Positions 22,855 through 34,695 are shown, counted from the first letter of the stretch. The stretch is 64,000 nucleotides of DNA from Prostheceraeus crozeri (GCA_907163375.1 CAJQUW010002095.1:1-64000); one strand, 5' to 3'. Numbers and translations are program-made. The notes: a model not told the origin generated them from the sequence alone.

Positions 22855-23125
22855 GTGGGTGGGGCACTGTTGTTCTCTTCTCACTTCCCCCAGCTCTCAA
22901 TTCCTAGGCGGAAAACGTGATGTAGCTTAGAATTTTCGGGAGAAAAACAGTTGCAATTTTTGTAAGTTGACTCTTAGGTTCGGTGCTGTTCACTTTCCAC
23001 CTCATTGAAAGTGAAGTTACAATACTGAAATATCGAAGCTTGTGGCTCCTACGAAACTTTATTAAATTTGCACTTGCTTCTCCTTTTCCGAAAGGGAAAT
23101 TAAGTAATAGAAGTTTTCTAATAGG
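22855..23125 (+). repeat. Dispersed repeat R1, copy A
   Basis: Related in direct orientation to about 27285-27560. Shared blocks include gttgttctcttc/gttgttgctcttc, ggcggaaa, cgggagaaaaa and gtggct(c/t)ct followed by tttgcactt. A further short match (ccgaaagggaaa, aagtaatag) recurs near 31258. It is non-coding and the type of element is unknown. Confidence 0.45.
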
Positions 23126-24519
23126 CCTTTTCTGGTTAGAAACTTAGATTAGACCGTGGGGGGAATATCGTAACATCGCTGTTGCATGACCGCTTAACCC
23201 CCGAATTTCACCCCCTGCTGTTCTCTCAAACTATTGCATTAATTTTGCCAAACAACACATCAATCGGAAAGGCATTGAAAAGGGAGTCAGAAAAACAGCA
23301 TCAGATTTAATTCTAAGGTCATCCCTGGCCTGAGATGAAGCTTAAAAGTCAAAAACCGCCAATTTTCAACAAGTTTCCATTAGATCACTGTTCAAATGGA
23401 AAATGACAACAAAAGTCGACTAAGATGGTTAATAAATCGATGATTATTAATCGATCTCAGATTGCACCATTGTATTAGATGAGGTCAAAGGTCAAATAAT
23501 TCAAACTTTCAGTTCAGCTCAAGTATCACTAAAATCGCACATTTTTGTATTGAGTTTCTGCGGGTGAAGAAACAACACAAATTCAGTTATTTCTATCGAG
23601 ACACTGAGGCTAAAAGCAACATGATTCTGAAAAATTTCAATAATTGCTGATAAGATGCATAACTAAAAAGTACAAAAATGATAAATAATCATGTTTCAAA
23701 TTTGAATTTCAAATTTCAAACATGCATACATAATAAGCAGATAATTTAGAATTCAAAGATTTTGCATTTGTGAATATCTCTATATTAATAGGAAGAATTT
23801 TGTATGTAATCTCAACTTATTTCATCACAAATTGCTGCCACAATATGCATCAGAAGTGAATATACACCGAAATCAGCCAAAATATTCCGAACAATATAAT
23901 TTTGAAATAGCGTTCACGCCAAAAGTATTATGCCAACCTTATTATCCTTCTGTCAAAAGTTGCATAATGTGTAGAAAGTAAGAGACTAGAAATCAGGTAG
24001 CCATAGCTTGTTTGGTTTAAAAGATATTCTAAAACACCTGGGGCGAGGGCTGAGGGTTTCTTAGCATGTGACCTGATTTCTGGATATAGATTACCGTGCA
24101 ATAATGCATCAAAGGTCAAACAGTACATTATCCCTCAGAAGTATTGATACTGATTTGACAAGTGCACTGAGAGAGATGAGGAGACACTGAATGTTTTTTT
24201 CAAAAATCGGGTAGACGTGGACCGCTCCGCAATTCCCAATCGTAATTCATTCACCTCCAATCCTCCTGATCACATGCGTCTGCAGTTTAATTTCTCTCTT
24301 TCACTCAATCCGTCCATGTAGTTCTCCATCTGTGACAATGCTTTGAATTATTCTGAAGATTAACATCGACATTGATTGAAATAAAATTTATTCTCCTAGC
24401 TAAGCTAAAGCAACAGTGTTTGGTCTGAAATGTTTTCTGAATAGTTGAATTGAAATCGCTGTTGACATCGCCGCTACTTTTGTTGAAATTCACTTACATA
24501 CATGTGCAACTTGCAAGCT
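23126..24519. other. Intergenic stretch, nothing recognised
   Basis: AT-rich sequence with no recognisable gene up to the TTTA preceding the inverted-repeat element. Confidence 0.4.
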
Positions 24520-24523
24520 TTTA

Positions 24524-26922
24524 GGGCAATTCCACGCGAATGTTAACATTTGGGTAATTTTCTAAAGTACCTATGAGCTTACTTCTGATTGCACAAACAT
24601 CATCCTTGACACTTATATTTTCCAGAAAAACATTCAATTTACCACGGAAATTTGACTTTCATTACAAAAAAATTAATTAAATAATTACTGTACTAAAAAC
24701 AGAAAAAAATGAAAAATTATGTAAAATTTGCCCTTTGGTGTACTGATGTATTTCTAATTTATTCAAATATAGCAAATTTTTGCCACTTATTCGAGTCAAA
24801 AGTCGAGCACTTATTCGAAAACAATCTCACTTTCTTTCAGTTAGTTAAAAAATTGAAATGCCGATCTGAACTTACATGGGTAACGTCGTAACGGAAAAAT
24901 GACATTTTTGCGTCTCACGACCTTCAAACAACCTATAAAACCTCCAAAATTTAGGTGCAAAGCAAGGCAAGTGATTCATATCACACTGTCTATTCAGATC
25001 CGCTTTTTGTTCAAAAATTTGTTTAATAGAGAATTTTGAAAATCGTAACGTCGTAACATTGTAACGTCGTGACGCTATGTGGTCACACTGTTAAATGAAA
25101 GTTATCAGCATCCGAACACTGAGGGTATTGGTAGTAGGCATTATAGAATTCGATGGGTTAATTCATGGCATTCTCGTGCCGAATCGATTCAGAATGTGCC
25201 TATTATTTAAACTTTCGCAATATCCTTTAATTATTTGATTTGGTTAAAATCAATGATCATTCAATTGTCCATTCATGTACACACGAATACGGTGACTTGA
25301 TGAGCAGGCACATATTGTGTTGTCTTTTAGCTATTTTATTTCGACGTGGTAAAATTACATCACACTTGGAATTTTCAGCAAATTTTTGAGAAAATTCCAA
25401 GCTTATGCTGTGACCAAATAGGCTTACTGCTCGAAATTGCAGCATGGGAGTTTCATGGAGTGCTGCAATTTGACGAAAAATGTACCTCTAGTTTATTCAT
25501 TTAGAAAATTGCTACCCAGCATCCTGAAAAAATTTGTATATAGCCCGGAGGATGATTTCGTTCAATAGCATTAAATATGGATGAGTACTACTTTTATCAA
25601 TGCGCAAGTAGTATAAGTGCTTAAACCTGTCTATCATTGGTGTGAATTTTTGTACTTCTGTTCGTTTGCGGGCATCGGCTGCATGGAGTCTAAAATTTTG
25701 AAAATACTATTTGATGTCTGTAAATGATGTTAACATTGAATATGCAACCGGAATTACCATTCTTTTAGAATTGCAAATTGAAAAGGAAATTTTAAGAGAT
25801 GGACGTTTTAGAGCAAACGTTTGATAAATTAATTATATCTTGATTATCGTACAGTTCTGCCCAGTTTTCAACTTTTATTCAATCAGTTTGGATGGCACAA
25901 AGTGTCACTGCTACCAGTGGACCTACATCAACAGCAGCATGTAAAACGTTTGCAGACGACCCCAGCGCCAGTTGTAGGCTGGTCCCTATGGTCGTTGCAT
26001 ATTCATTTGCAAAACATCCCTTGGCAAGTTTTCAAGCACACCGAAAATCGAGTATTTAAAACGAATTCAGATTACGTTGCGATTATCGTTTTAGATTATA
26101 TGAAGCTGTTCGACTTTTGCGGACAGAAACTGGGAATAACTATGCGATTCTCCGAGTCTAAGGACCAATCTCGTTGGGCATCTGCAGGTCAGGAAGTGTC
26201 GACCAAATGCATAAAGCCGCTGCTTGCGATGATTTCTGGTTTGTAGATCGTGTCGCAGACTGAAATGGCAACATTATAGTCACCTTGTTCATGAAAAGAC
26301 AAGCTGAGCGGAAATTCCACTGAGCACCAAATGAGGTCATGGATGAATTTGATAGGTCCACAATTGTGTGAGTTACACTGAGTCCAGTCATCGGGGAGAA
26401 GTCGAATTATGTATTCTTTTGATTCGAATGATTTACTGACCACTGAAAACGTGTTTTGGAAACATTTAGGAAAGGCTATACTTTAAATTTGTGTAGTTCG
26501 TTAAACGTGCTCACATATTTTTCGCACGCGTAACGTCGTAACATTGAATAGCTTCAATTTACGATTCAGCAGTTGTAGGATGAGACTTCCCGCATACTAG
26601 TCATTGAAGAGTAGCGCGTCGAGAACATGTCCACAAAAGATGGAATGAAAATATCGCCCCAATTCGCAGAAAAATAGATAAGTACAACACAACAAATAAC
26701 TGAGGTTGCATTCGCGTAACGTCGTAACTTTGTAATAAAATGTTTTTTCGCGCACGATGGTCAACGTTTTGTGCTTTTCCGACGATGTATTCTTCATTTT
26801 GACCGTAAGCGTAATTGGAATCCATTCAGAGATAATGAGAAATGGTATTACTACTGATCAAAAACTAAGTTCCAATTTCATGAAATGCGTGCGAAATAAC
26901 GTCGGGACGCGTGGAATTGTCC
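24524..26922. mobile_element. 2.4-kb inverted-repeat transposon with iterated CGTAACGTCGTAAC motifs
   Basis: The ends are GGGCAATTCCACGCG and, inverted, GGACAATTCCACGCG. TTTA lies directly outside both (24520-24523 and 26923-26926). Near both ends the motif TAACGTCGTAAC recurs: about 24885, 25046-25068, 26530 and 26716, with a variant near 26896. Clustered subterminal motifs suggest transposase-binding sites. The interior (25902-26443) has open frames on both strands, such as LLPDDWTQCNSHNCGPIKF on the minus strand, but I recognise no transposase. It may be a non-autonomous or heavily decayed copy. The superfamily is not assigned. Confidence 0.6.
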
Positions 26923-27284
26923 TTTACTATATTTAATTATTAGAGCGTTTATATTAAGGCAAATATAAAACTCATTCATTACCTTCGCAAAATATTATCG
27001 TTCTTAAATAAGTTTTTAAACATTATTGCAATTGCAGATTTCCTAACATTTGCACTTCCCTACGTTTATTGTATTTGTGAGTCTATGACCCCCACAAGCC
27101 TGAGCCTTTTCATACCCTCTGAGACCTGAGATGGGACCCTTCCACAAATTATTGATTTACGTGCTTAAGACGACATCAAAGCATTGGGAAAACTGATTTT
27201 TAATGAAACAATCATGTTTACGAGTAGCAGATCGGCATATCTTCTCTTTTACGGTCGGCAATTCTGATTGAGGAAAAGAAAATC

Positions 27285-27560
27285 GTGACACCGTTGTTGC
27301 TCTTCCTACTTTCCCCTGTTCTAATTTCCCGGGCGGAAAGTGTAGTGTAGTTTAGAGTTTCCGGGAGAAAAAGAGTAATCATTTTTGGAATATGACTTTT
27401 AGTTTCCGTGTTGTTCAACTTACACCCTTTTTATTTTGAATAATTGTTCTTTAATATGATTCAAACTGAAGGCACAATAATGAGACACCGAGGTGTGTGG
27501 CTTCTAGGAGACTTTTATAAGTTTGCACTTACATCTCTGCTTAAAGTTAATTTAATTTAA
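27285..27560 (+). repeat. Dispersed repeat R1, copy B
   Basis: Diverged direct copy of 22855-23125 (shared ggcggaaa, cgggagaaaaa, gtgtggcttct and tttgcactt blocks). It ends just before the inverted repeat of the old Tc1. Confidence 0.45.
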
Positions 27561-27581
27561 AGACTGAAACTGTGGCATCTA

Positions 27582-28780
27582 CAGTTCGTGTCATAAATGG
27601 TAAGAAATTAGTTAAAACGGTAATTTTTTAACTATAATTGAATGAATTTGTTCCCTATATCATATTAAATATTTTTCTTTGTTATATGTTGGCTCAGTAA
27701 GGGTCTTGTCATCAAAAGGACTGATGGGTGCGTTGCCTAGTAGCGAGATTTGTCTCCTCTAAGTTCTATTACATTTCGGATGCGAATAGGCATACTGCCG
27801 ATCAAATTTCTGATCATCTGTTGATCAATCTGATTCCACTCCTGCCTCACTGAAGATTCCAACCGATTCAAATCATTGCCAAGACAAATTCGTCGACGAA
27901 CTCGCCGTTTCAAGATAGACCACACATGGTTGATTGGATTCAAGTCATGAGATCATGCCGGACAGTCTAAGGTTCGTATTCCTGCCTGTCGTTTATACAA
28001 TTGAGTTGCAGTGGCACGATGGCATGGAGCATTGTCATCCATGAGAATCCAATCAGATGATGGATCACCTAAACTGAATGCTAGAGGATAAACATGTTCT
28101 TCGAGGACTCGAACGTAGCGTTCGAAGTTCATGTTTTGCTTCATAACATGCAGTGAACTGTGACCACCACTCCAAATGGCTCCCCAGATGAGCAATTTCC
28201 TGCAATCGTCCTCACTCCTCGATGTAAAAAACTATCAGGAATGTCTTGCCCAGACTTCAGCAAAGGCGTAGACGTCCATCTTTGAATTTTAATCGGGCAG
28301 CTGCCTCATCCTACCAAACAACACGTGACCAGGCAACGTTTCATTGACCACTGTAGTCTACGTTTCTTGTGTTTCTCGGACAGATTCAGCTCAGATGGTT
28401 TCTTACGACTGGAGTAGTTCAACTCTTTAAGTCGTCTTCAAGCAGTTGTCCTGGAAAGATTTGAACCTGCTGAAAGTTCAGATAAAGAGGTATAGGGATC
28501 ACTATCGACCACACTGGTGATGTAGCGATTTGACCTGCGAGAAGTCAGCATTGGTCGGCCACAGGACCTTCCATCAGGCCGCTGACAGCCTCTTCGCAAC
28601 CAAAAGTCATTAGCACTTTGGGGACATTTTATTGTTGACACAATGGTAATTGGGCGGCCCCTTCGGATCAAAGCATCAGCTTAGCCCCTAAGATAGCCTG
28701 TCTGGTACGCTTTCAGTACGGCAGCTCGCATGTTTTCGAGCGACGCAAAACAAATGAAATGAATGAATTCGATGTCCTTC
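27582..28780 (-). mobile_element. Older Tc1-family transposon, 3' side, abutted by a younger Tc1
   Basis: The low-coordinate end begins after TA at 27580-27581 with cagttcgtgtcataaatgg, similar to but distinct from the inverted end of the younger Tc1 copies. The transposase reads on the minus strand. At 28781 the young copy 2 starts at its TA. The opposite inverted end of this older element was not found before 28781 or after 30424, so it is lost or unrecognisable. Confidence 0.7.
27737..28731 (-). pseudogene. Tc1-family transposase, decayed
   Basis: Start MRAAVLKAYQTGYLRG at 28731. Further parts are RRGRPITIVSTIKC and CGRPMLTSRRSNRYI, then after frame changes MLIWGAIWSGGHSSLHV, WILMDDNAPCHRA (second Asp) and LNPINHVWSILKRRVRRR. 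The last normally reads PIEHVW or PIENVW, so the catalytic Glu is replaced by Asn. It belongs to a subfamily different from the 17-kb and 29-kb copies and is much older, with several stops and frame changes. Confidence 0.85.
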
Positions 28781-28782
28781 TA

Positions 28783-30422
28783 CAGATTGTTTCATAAAAA
28801 ATGGATCACCCTTAAGCATCGCCTTGACTTCAACTTTGTCTAACTCCGCCAAACTTGAACGAATTTCTCTGAAATTGGAAGATATGTCAGTTGTGCTTAC
28901 TAATATCATTGTTGGAAATTTCAAGCATGAATATTGAGTTGTTTTCCTGTTATAGATAAAAAAGTAGTAGATAATTTGATCTTCATTTAGCAATGTTACA
29001 CAAAATCATACCTCACTCTTATAAAATTACATTTGTTTCCTTTGTTATGTAATATGTTGTTCTACAAGCCAAAAGCTATGAAGCAAAACAAAAATAAAGA
29101 AAATCTGTCAATCAGAGCCAGTATAGCACCATTATTCATCAACAATAATGTAACTGCTACATGTGATTAACTGGACTTCATGTTCCATAGATTCCTGACT
29201 TCGTTGCGGTGGTGTTGGCAGCACTCCTGATTGCTTTCAGCTAGAAATCTATCTCTTACCGGTTGAAAACAATACAAAGCACAAATGAACAATAACGAGA
29301 TCGCATTCACAAAAGGCAAAGTGTCAGCCTTGCTAGAACTACGGTTTTCTTTGCGAGCTACAAGCAAGCGACTAAATGTGCATCGATGGCATAATGATGA
29401 TTTTCGACTCTGTCGTAAAGAGGGCTCTGGCCGTCCACGCAAAACATCCAAACGTAGAGACCGCCTAATTTTGAGATTTGTTAAAGTTGATCCAAGTCTC
29501 TCTCTCGTTAACTGAGATGGCTGCACTAGACTCGTCTATTTCTAAGTCCACTATTCGTAGAAGACTTATTGAGTCGAATTTCAAGAGCTGTAAGAGGCCC
29601 TCTCAGATCGAATTATCAGATCAGCATACAAAAAAGACGTCTCAGATGGGCAATGAGTCATTGTCACTGGCGAAATCAATGGGATCGGGTTGTCTGGTCT
29701 GATGAGGCATCAGTCCGTCTGAAGGATAGTGATGGTCGATTGAGATTATGGATAAAATCTGATCAGGAAATTCCGAGACATTTACATCGTCCCCGGGTAC
29801 AAGGTGGTGCGACTCTACTGATTTGGGCTGGCATTTGGACCAATGGCCGCTCTGAACTTCACATACAGCAAGGAACCATGAATTCTGAACGCTATGTGAA
29901 TGTTTTACGAATGAACATTGGACAAAAAATGACAGATCAACTTGGTGATTCATCGACTTGGTTATTTATGGATGATAATGCTACGTGTCACATGAGTAGT
30001 AGAGTCAACTTATGGAAGTCTCAATTAGGGCTTAGGACATTATCTTGGCCAGCTCGTTCTCCTGATCTGAATCCCATAGAAAATGTATGGAGTATTCTAA
30101 AACGTAACGTTCACTGCTACCTACAGTGGCGTATCACAACTTACGTCACTGTTAAAAAGAGAGTGGAGAAAGTTAGATCAGTCAAAAATCAACGATATCA
30201 TCGAATCAATGCCTAGACGAATTGGTAATGTCATTGACAATAAGGGTAGGGCCACAAAATATTAGCTTCTTAAGAACCGTTACTGTATCATAGCTGATCA
30301 GATTATATAAGGACATTTAGATATATTAGAGACATGAAATAACATGAAAAATGCTTTCTGTATCATACTTATGTTTTATTTAGTCAAATTTTAGGATGAT
30401 CCACTTTTTATGAAACGGACTG
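28783..30422 (+). mobile_element. Tc1 transposon, copy 2 (young)
   Basis: Bounded by TA at 28781-28782 and 30423-30424, with the same inverted ends as copy 1. It lacks the ~250 bp present near the 3' end of copy 1. The pair shows recent activity of this Tc1 family. Confidence 0.93.
29285..30265 (+). pseudogene. Tc1 transposase, copy 2, several small breaks
   Basis: Same protein as at 17497-18491, with VVWSDEASVRL, WLFMDDNATCH and SPDLNPIENVW all intact. It lacks the PYTD stretch before VHRW, has frame changes near 29505 and 29635, and loses frame again at about 30110 (KRNVHCYLQW), so the C-terminus is garbled. Unlike copy 1, it keeps one frame across RWAMSHCHWRNQWDRV. Confidence 0.92.
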
Positions 30423-30424
30423 TA

Positions 30425-30809
30425 TTACACAGCATTGTTTCCGTCTGTATAGACAAGCATTCTAGACAATGCGCAGGCACCGTTCAACAGCCGCATAGTG
30501 TGAACCGTCAGTTATGCATGCGTGAGAGTGATGATTCACGCCTTCTGGTTAGCGATGAAAATGAGAATTGAATTCCAAACAAATTGCAAAAGATTGAAAC
30601 ATTATTTAGTCTACTGAATGCTATATTTAGAGTATAGTCATGAAATTTTCAAGCAATTTAAGAACTTGAGCTTTCTAAACATATAAAGTTTATTGAATTT
30701 GGAAACGACTTTCTATGCGTAATTTACGTTTTCCCATTTCAATTCTTTATGAAACAATATGTAAACGAATCTGTTTTCCTCTCTTTTTCCAAAGGGAAAC
30801 TAATATTCC
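30425..30809. other. Intergenic stretch
   Basis: Nothing recognised apart from a short piece related to repeat R1 (tttttccaaagggaaacta near 30785). Confidence 0.35.
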
Positions 30810-31201
30810 GGTTCACTTCATCGACAGGGTCATTTCATCGATTCGCAGATATCATGGATTTGAGTCATTTCATAGCAGGTCTTTTTATCGACAGGTCTAT
30901 GTCCATGTCTGTCTGTCCAGATTCGGTAGACATAGGAGTCCCTATCTATGAGTCAATCTAGGAAACCATATGTAAGTCACATCATAGCTTGATGTCTATG
31001 AATTAGCAAGCAAATTTATGTCTCTAAGCATCTATGGTTGCACTCTACTCTTGAACAATCATCACACAACTGTCGATGAAAAGACCTATTGGTGAAAAGA
31101 CCTATTGGTGAAAAGACCTATCGGTGAAAAGACCTATCGGTGAAAAGACTTGTCGATGAAAAGACCTGTCGGTGAAATGAACCAATATAGCGTCGATGAA
31201 C
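30810..31201. mobile_element. Small inverted-repeat element (TCGATGAAA family), copy A
   Basis: Left end: GGTTCACTTCATCGACAGGG followed by tcatttcatcga (30810-30841). The exact reverse complement of that whole 32-bp end closes copy B at about 36930-36961. The interior shared with copy B includes gatatcatggatttgagtca and gcttgatgtctatgaatta. Copy A diverges at 31201, inside the right end. It is non-coding and MITE-like, of unknown superfamily. Confidence 0.65.
31070..31184 (+). repeat. 17-bp tandem repeat inside the small element
   Basis: About six units of the type aagacctatyggtgaaa, the last ones changing to tgtcgatgaa. Copy B has only about two units, so the array expanded in copy A after the copies separated. 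Confidence 0.85.
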
Positions 31202-31573
31202 TGATTTAGATTGATTTTTAGACTGTGGCTTTTAGTAGAATCTGTTTGCGTCTCTGTTTTCCGAGGGGGAAACTAAGTAATAGTGGTTTTCTGATATACT
31301 TCCTCCGTATACAATTTTGATTGGTGGGAAAAGAATATCATTACACTTGTAACAGAATTGAAGAAGAGATGGAATCGAGGTTCCTCTCCACATGCTAAGG
31401 CGCACGATGAGAAATCGAAAGCAGTGTTTTTATCGCTGTGAGAGACGTTATTAAAATTCTCTATCTGTTAAAGCGACATATTTTAGTGAAATGTTTCAAG
31501 TTAGGAATGAGTAAAAATACGGCTTTCCCTTTAGTAACGGCTTGTAATAAAATAGATGGGATAAAAGTATTTA
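31202..31573. other. Intergenic stretch
   Basis: Contains another scrap of repeat R1 (ccgagggggaaactaagtaat near 31261). Otherwise nothing recognised. Confidence 0.35.
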
Positions 31574-31613
31574 CACGTTAAACGCTTCGCGACGCAGTCG
31601 CTGCCTCAATGTG
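31574..31613 (-). ncRNA. Hammerhead-like stem-loop after a Penelope endonuclease relic
   Basis: Minus strand: CAC, TTGAGG, stem II gcgac-tgc-gtcgc (five perfect pairs), GAAGCG, then GTG closing a three-pair helix I. It lies about 150 bp downstream of the GIY-YIG relic at 31745-32090, the same order as in the other Penelope elements here. Helix I is weak and helix III unclear. Confidence 0.35.
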
Positions 31614-31744
31614 CTAAAAAGAAGGTAAAAGCAGCCAGTGCGAGTGGTTTATGTCCCAGAGAGTGATAACACCGAAGATAGAGTATCTGTCAGCCAACCA
31701 CCTCATCTTTGCGGTTCAAGTGTGGTCTCCCATCTCTAATGTAG

Positions 31745-32090
31745 CGAGTTTCATTCAGCCAGACGATTTTCAAGAGGCAAACTATGCTTGGCAATGATAA
31801 CAATTGTAAAATCGGAAATGTCAAGGTTACTGTCGTGGGCTTTTATCGAATGTTAGGAGAGGACACTATTATTCTGCAAGTGTAAGCTACGTTCATGTCC
31901 CTCGAAAGATACTTTGAATGACCTATTAGTTTGTCCAATGTAACTTTTACGACAGAGCTAATGCGTAAACCACAAAGCGCACATCGCACGGATGGGTCGT
32001 CGAGAAGATCGCAAGTATTGCAGTTTACAGATATTTTAGCAGCTATTTTAGAAAAATATGAAGTGGTTTCATCAGGTTTGCTTATCAAGG
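31745..32090 (-). pseudogene. Penelope-like element, GIY-YIG endonuclease relic
   Basis: Minus-strand frames give VNCNTCDLLDDPSVRCALC, then SYIGQTNRSFKVSFEGHERS, then AHDSNLDISDFTIVII. The Cys pairs followed by YIGQT, R-x-F and GHE match the GIY-YIG endonuclease of Penelope-like retroelements. No reverse transcriptase is visible upstream, so only the 3' end survives. It is broken in a few places and clearly older than the Penelope copies at 50-54 kb. Confidence 0.6.
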
Positions 32091-32240
32091 TAACAGGCAG
32101 CTTGTATTTTTTTAATTTACTTATTGATTTTTATATTACAACTATCATGCAAGTGCTTATTTTATTTCAAGCATTCAATTCCCATTCACCTGGCATATTG
32201 TCAAGTAATTAACAGAATCATATTTTCATGCTGTCTGATT

Positions 32241-32447
32241 TCATAGCGGTAGATTACGAGTAATTGAATGTTCATTTATAAAATTGTTAGAAAACGTGCT
32301 CAACCGGCATTCCCTAGCCAACATCGCGACTCCAACTTGTCTTGAAGCGTCCGCTTCCATATTTTCTGGTACGAAACTAAGTTGACATGTGAGATTGTAA
32401 AATATGAAAACTAGGAGATTTATGAGCATTATGACCGGGAGACCCAT
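32241..32447 (-). CDS. Candidate short secreted peptide (68 aa)
   Basis: The start GCCATGG is an excellent Kozak context. The product begins MGLPVIMLINLLVFIFYNLT, a typical signal peptide, followed by a short polar region with one Cys and ending SITRNLPL. A TATA-like TTTATAAG lies about 145 bp upstream (about 32600-32593, minus). Two short upstream ATGs in the leader and the lack of a close AATAAA argue for caution. No family is recognised. Confidence 0.3.
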   Translation of the reverse strand: MGLPVIMLINLLVFIFYNLTCQLSFVPENMEADASRQVGVAMLARECRLSTFSNNFINEHSITRNLPL

Positions 32448-34439
32448 GGCAACTGATGGGAAATCATTTTGATGCAGTAGATGATTATTTCAATTTTCGC
32501 CATCTTCCCTACGCCTTCAGTGGATAATATTATAAGACGACAACCCGTAGAGGAGGACACCCGAAGGGACTTTTACTTTTATTTAATTTCGGCTTATAAA
32601 TGAGGGGAATTTCTCTCAAACTATTCTGTGTTGCATTCGCTTGTTGTTTATCCTTCTGCAATCATCTTGAGAGAAAGCGCATTAAAATCATGCTGCTATA
32701 GGTGTCAACTCACTCTGACAAAACCCGATGTATCCTTCAGGAAGTATGTTTCGTTCCATCGAGGTAAAAAATTCTATGGGAATTGTGACCAAATAACGTG
32801 TGCCAGTGGACTTACATTTACACCATATAGCCACAAAGACACTGAACCATTTGGCAAGAGACGGAGTCAGTCAGCAAGATTTCTGCTTTATGCAAGCGTC
32901 ATCTCCAAAATTAAAAGTTATGAAATCTATTAATATTTCATACTGGAGAAGCAAATAAGTGAGAACTGCTTCAGTTATAATGGATTGCTTCAAAATGCGA
33001 GGCTTATCATAGTTCCCACGGCCTGCTTACTTTATGAATACTAATTAGACTTCGGTAAATACCAGCATCACCAACCTTAACATTTAATTTCATTGAAGAA
33101 CGTTTATATCTTTTCTATGAGATTTCACATATCTACTAGGTATTCCTTTCCTCTGAAAATGTGAATATGGAAAAAATTGCAACCAATTTTTATATAAGTT
33201 GTTGAGGTCTACATGGGGCATCCTTGAACCTACCCTTTTTCATAAATAGAAAAATGTTTGGCATTCTCGTTTGTATTTTTGTTTTGTGTGGCTTTTACAT
33301 TGTACGACTATTACTGACATTTCCAACAACTAAGTGAGACAAAGAAAGAATGAATGTTAAATTAATAATGGATGCTTGTTTGATGCTAAGTTCATTCTTC
33401 TTGATAGTTAGTAGGTACCACTGTGAATCTGCATTATTTACTATTTTGGAGAGATTAGCAAGGAATTGACTATTATGAAAGCAATGCAGGAGAAGGAATT
33501 TTTCTACAAAATCTTCCAGTCACTGATTATTTTGAGGCGTTAGTATTTATTTATTAGCTTCGATGAAAGTGACTAACTCAAAAGTATTTTTGTACGCTTG
33601 TCATTTCACAAATGACTTGATGCTGAACGAATATAATGTCGACAAAACCAAAGACAATGATCACCTTTAGCTTGAAGATATTACACTGGTATGGGTCCAA
33701 AATGCTATTCAGGTATAAAAGGAATCTTAATTCTGTGAATGAGAAAATGATGCTTATGAAAATTGAATTAATGCACAAATATAGATATAGTTGAATTCTA
33801 ACCGCAGAGTATTATAATTCTCTAGCCTTTTACAACTAAATTCTACATAATGGTTTGCATTGATCCGAAAATGCATTTTGTTAATTGCTAATTTAGAAAA
33901 GTGTATATAATTAGCAGATTCATTTAGCCTGCTGGAAAAAGCCTGTTATTGACTAAATTGACTATGCTGACAAACTCGAAAATTAAGTCAATAACCAGAA
34001 TAAGTTTTCAGTGTATTGCATGAAGACTTCAGTCACAATGCAGGTCATGAAATTTCTTGGTAATTGACTTGATTTCCCTTACCCTTACCAGGCCAAGGTT
34101 TTCATAAGCCTTTGATGTCCAAGTAATTATATTTTTCCAACAACGTTCGGCGGCATAGGTGCAAGATGTCAGAGGACACAACGAATATATTGTTGACGAA
34201 TAGGCTGTACACAGAATAGAAATGACAACAGCTGTTGGTATGGAGCACCATTAGGCAGTCAAATGGATGATCTCCTTGTTGGGCAACCGCTGCAACATTC
34301 TACCGGCTCTAACATATTGGCCTTGCCTCTTCTTGAATCCAGACGGTGAATGTGGAGCGTGGAATGTAGCCGCTTGGACAATCCTATGCTACCAAGTCTC
34401 AAGTCCGGTCTTTTTCTTATCACGGTGAGAAGAAACATG
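32448..34439. other. Intergenic stretch
   Basis: Only short ORFs. The plus-strand frame at 32628-32933 (101 aa) overlaps an acceptor-like ctatag but matches nothing I know. Confidence 0.35.
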
Positions 34440-34695
34440 AAGTCGGAGAGGAACTCCGATGGAAGCGAAAATTCTTTTTAATCAAAACACGGTTTGCGGC
34501 AGTTTCACGGTTATAAACCTACTCTGCTTGGCGAAGATGGTGCCACGGGTCGCAAATGTCGGTGAGATGAATCATCGCGTTCCATTGGTCGGCTACCACC
34601 CGCCTCAAATCAGGCAGCCCATGATCAGTTAGGTGCCAACCCGCCACGTCCACTTGCCTCGTCCAGGTGAGTGACGCTAGACCAAAATTCGAAAA

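Noticed and set aside
25902-26443. Open frames on both strands inside the 24.5-kb element as a transposase
   Set aside because: Neither translation shows DDE, zinc-finger or other transposase blocks. Kept only as part of the element.
31070-31184. Regular 17-bp direct repeats, CRISPR-like at first glance
   Set aside because: Units are contiguous with no spacers, lie inside a eukaryotic MITE-like element, and only mirror its terminal motif.
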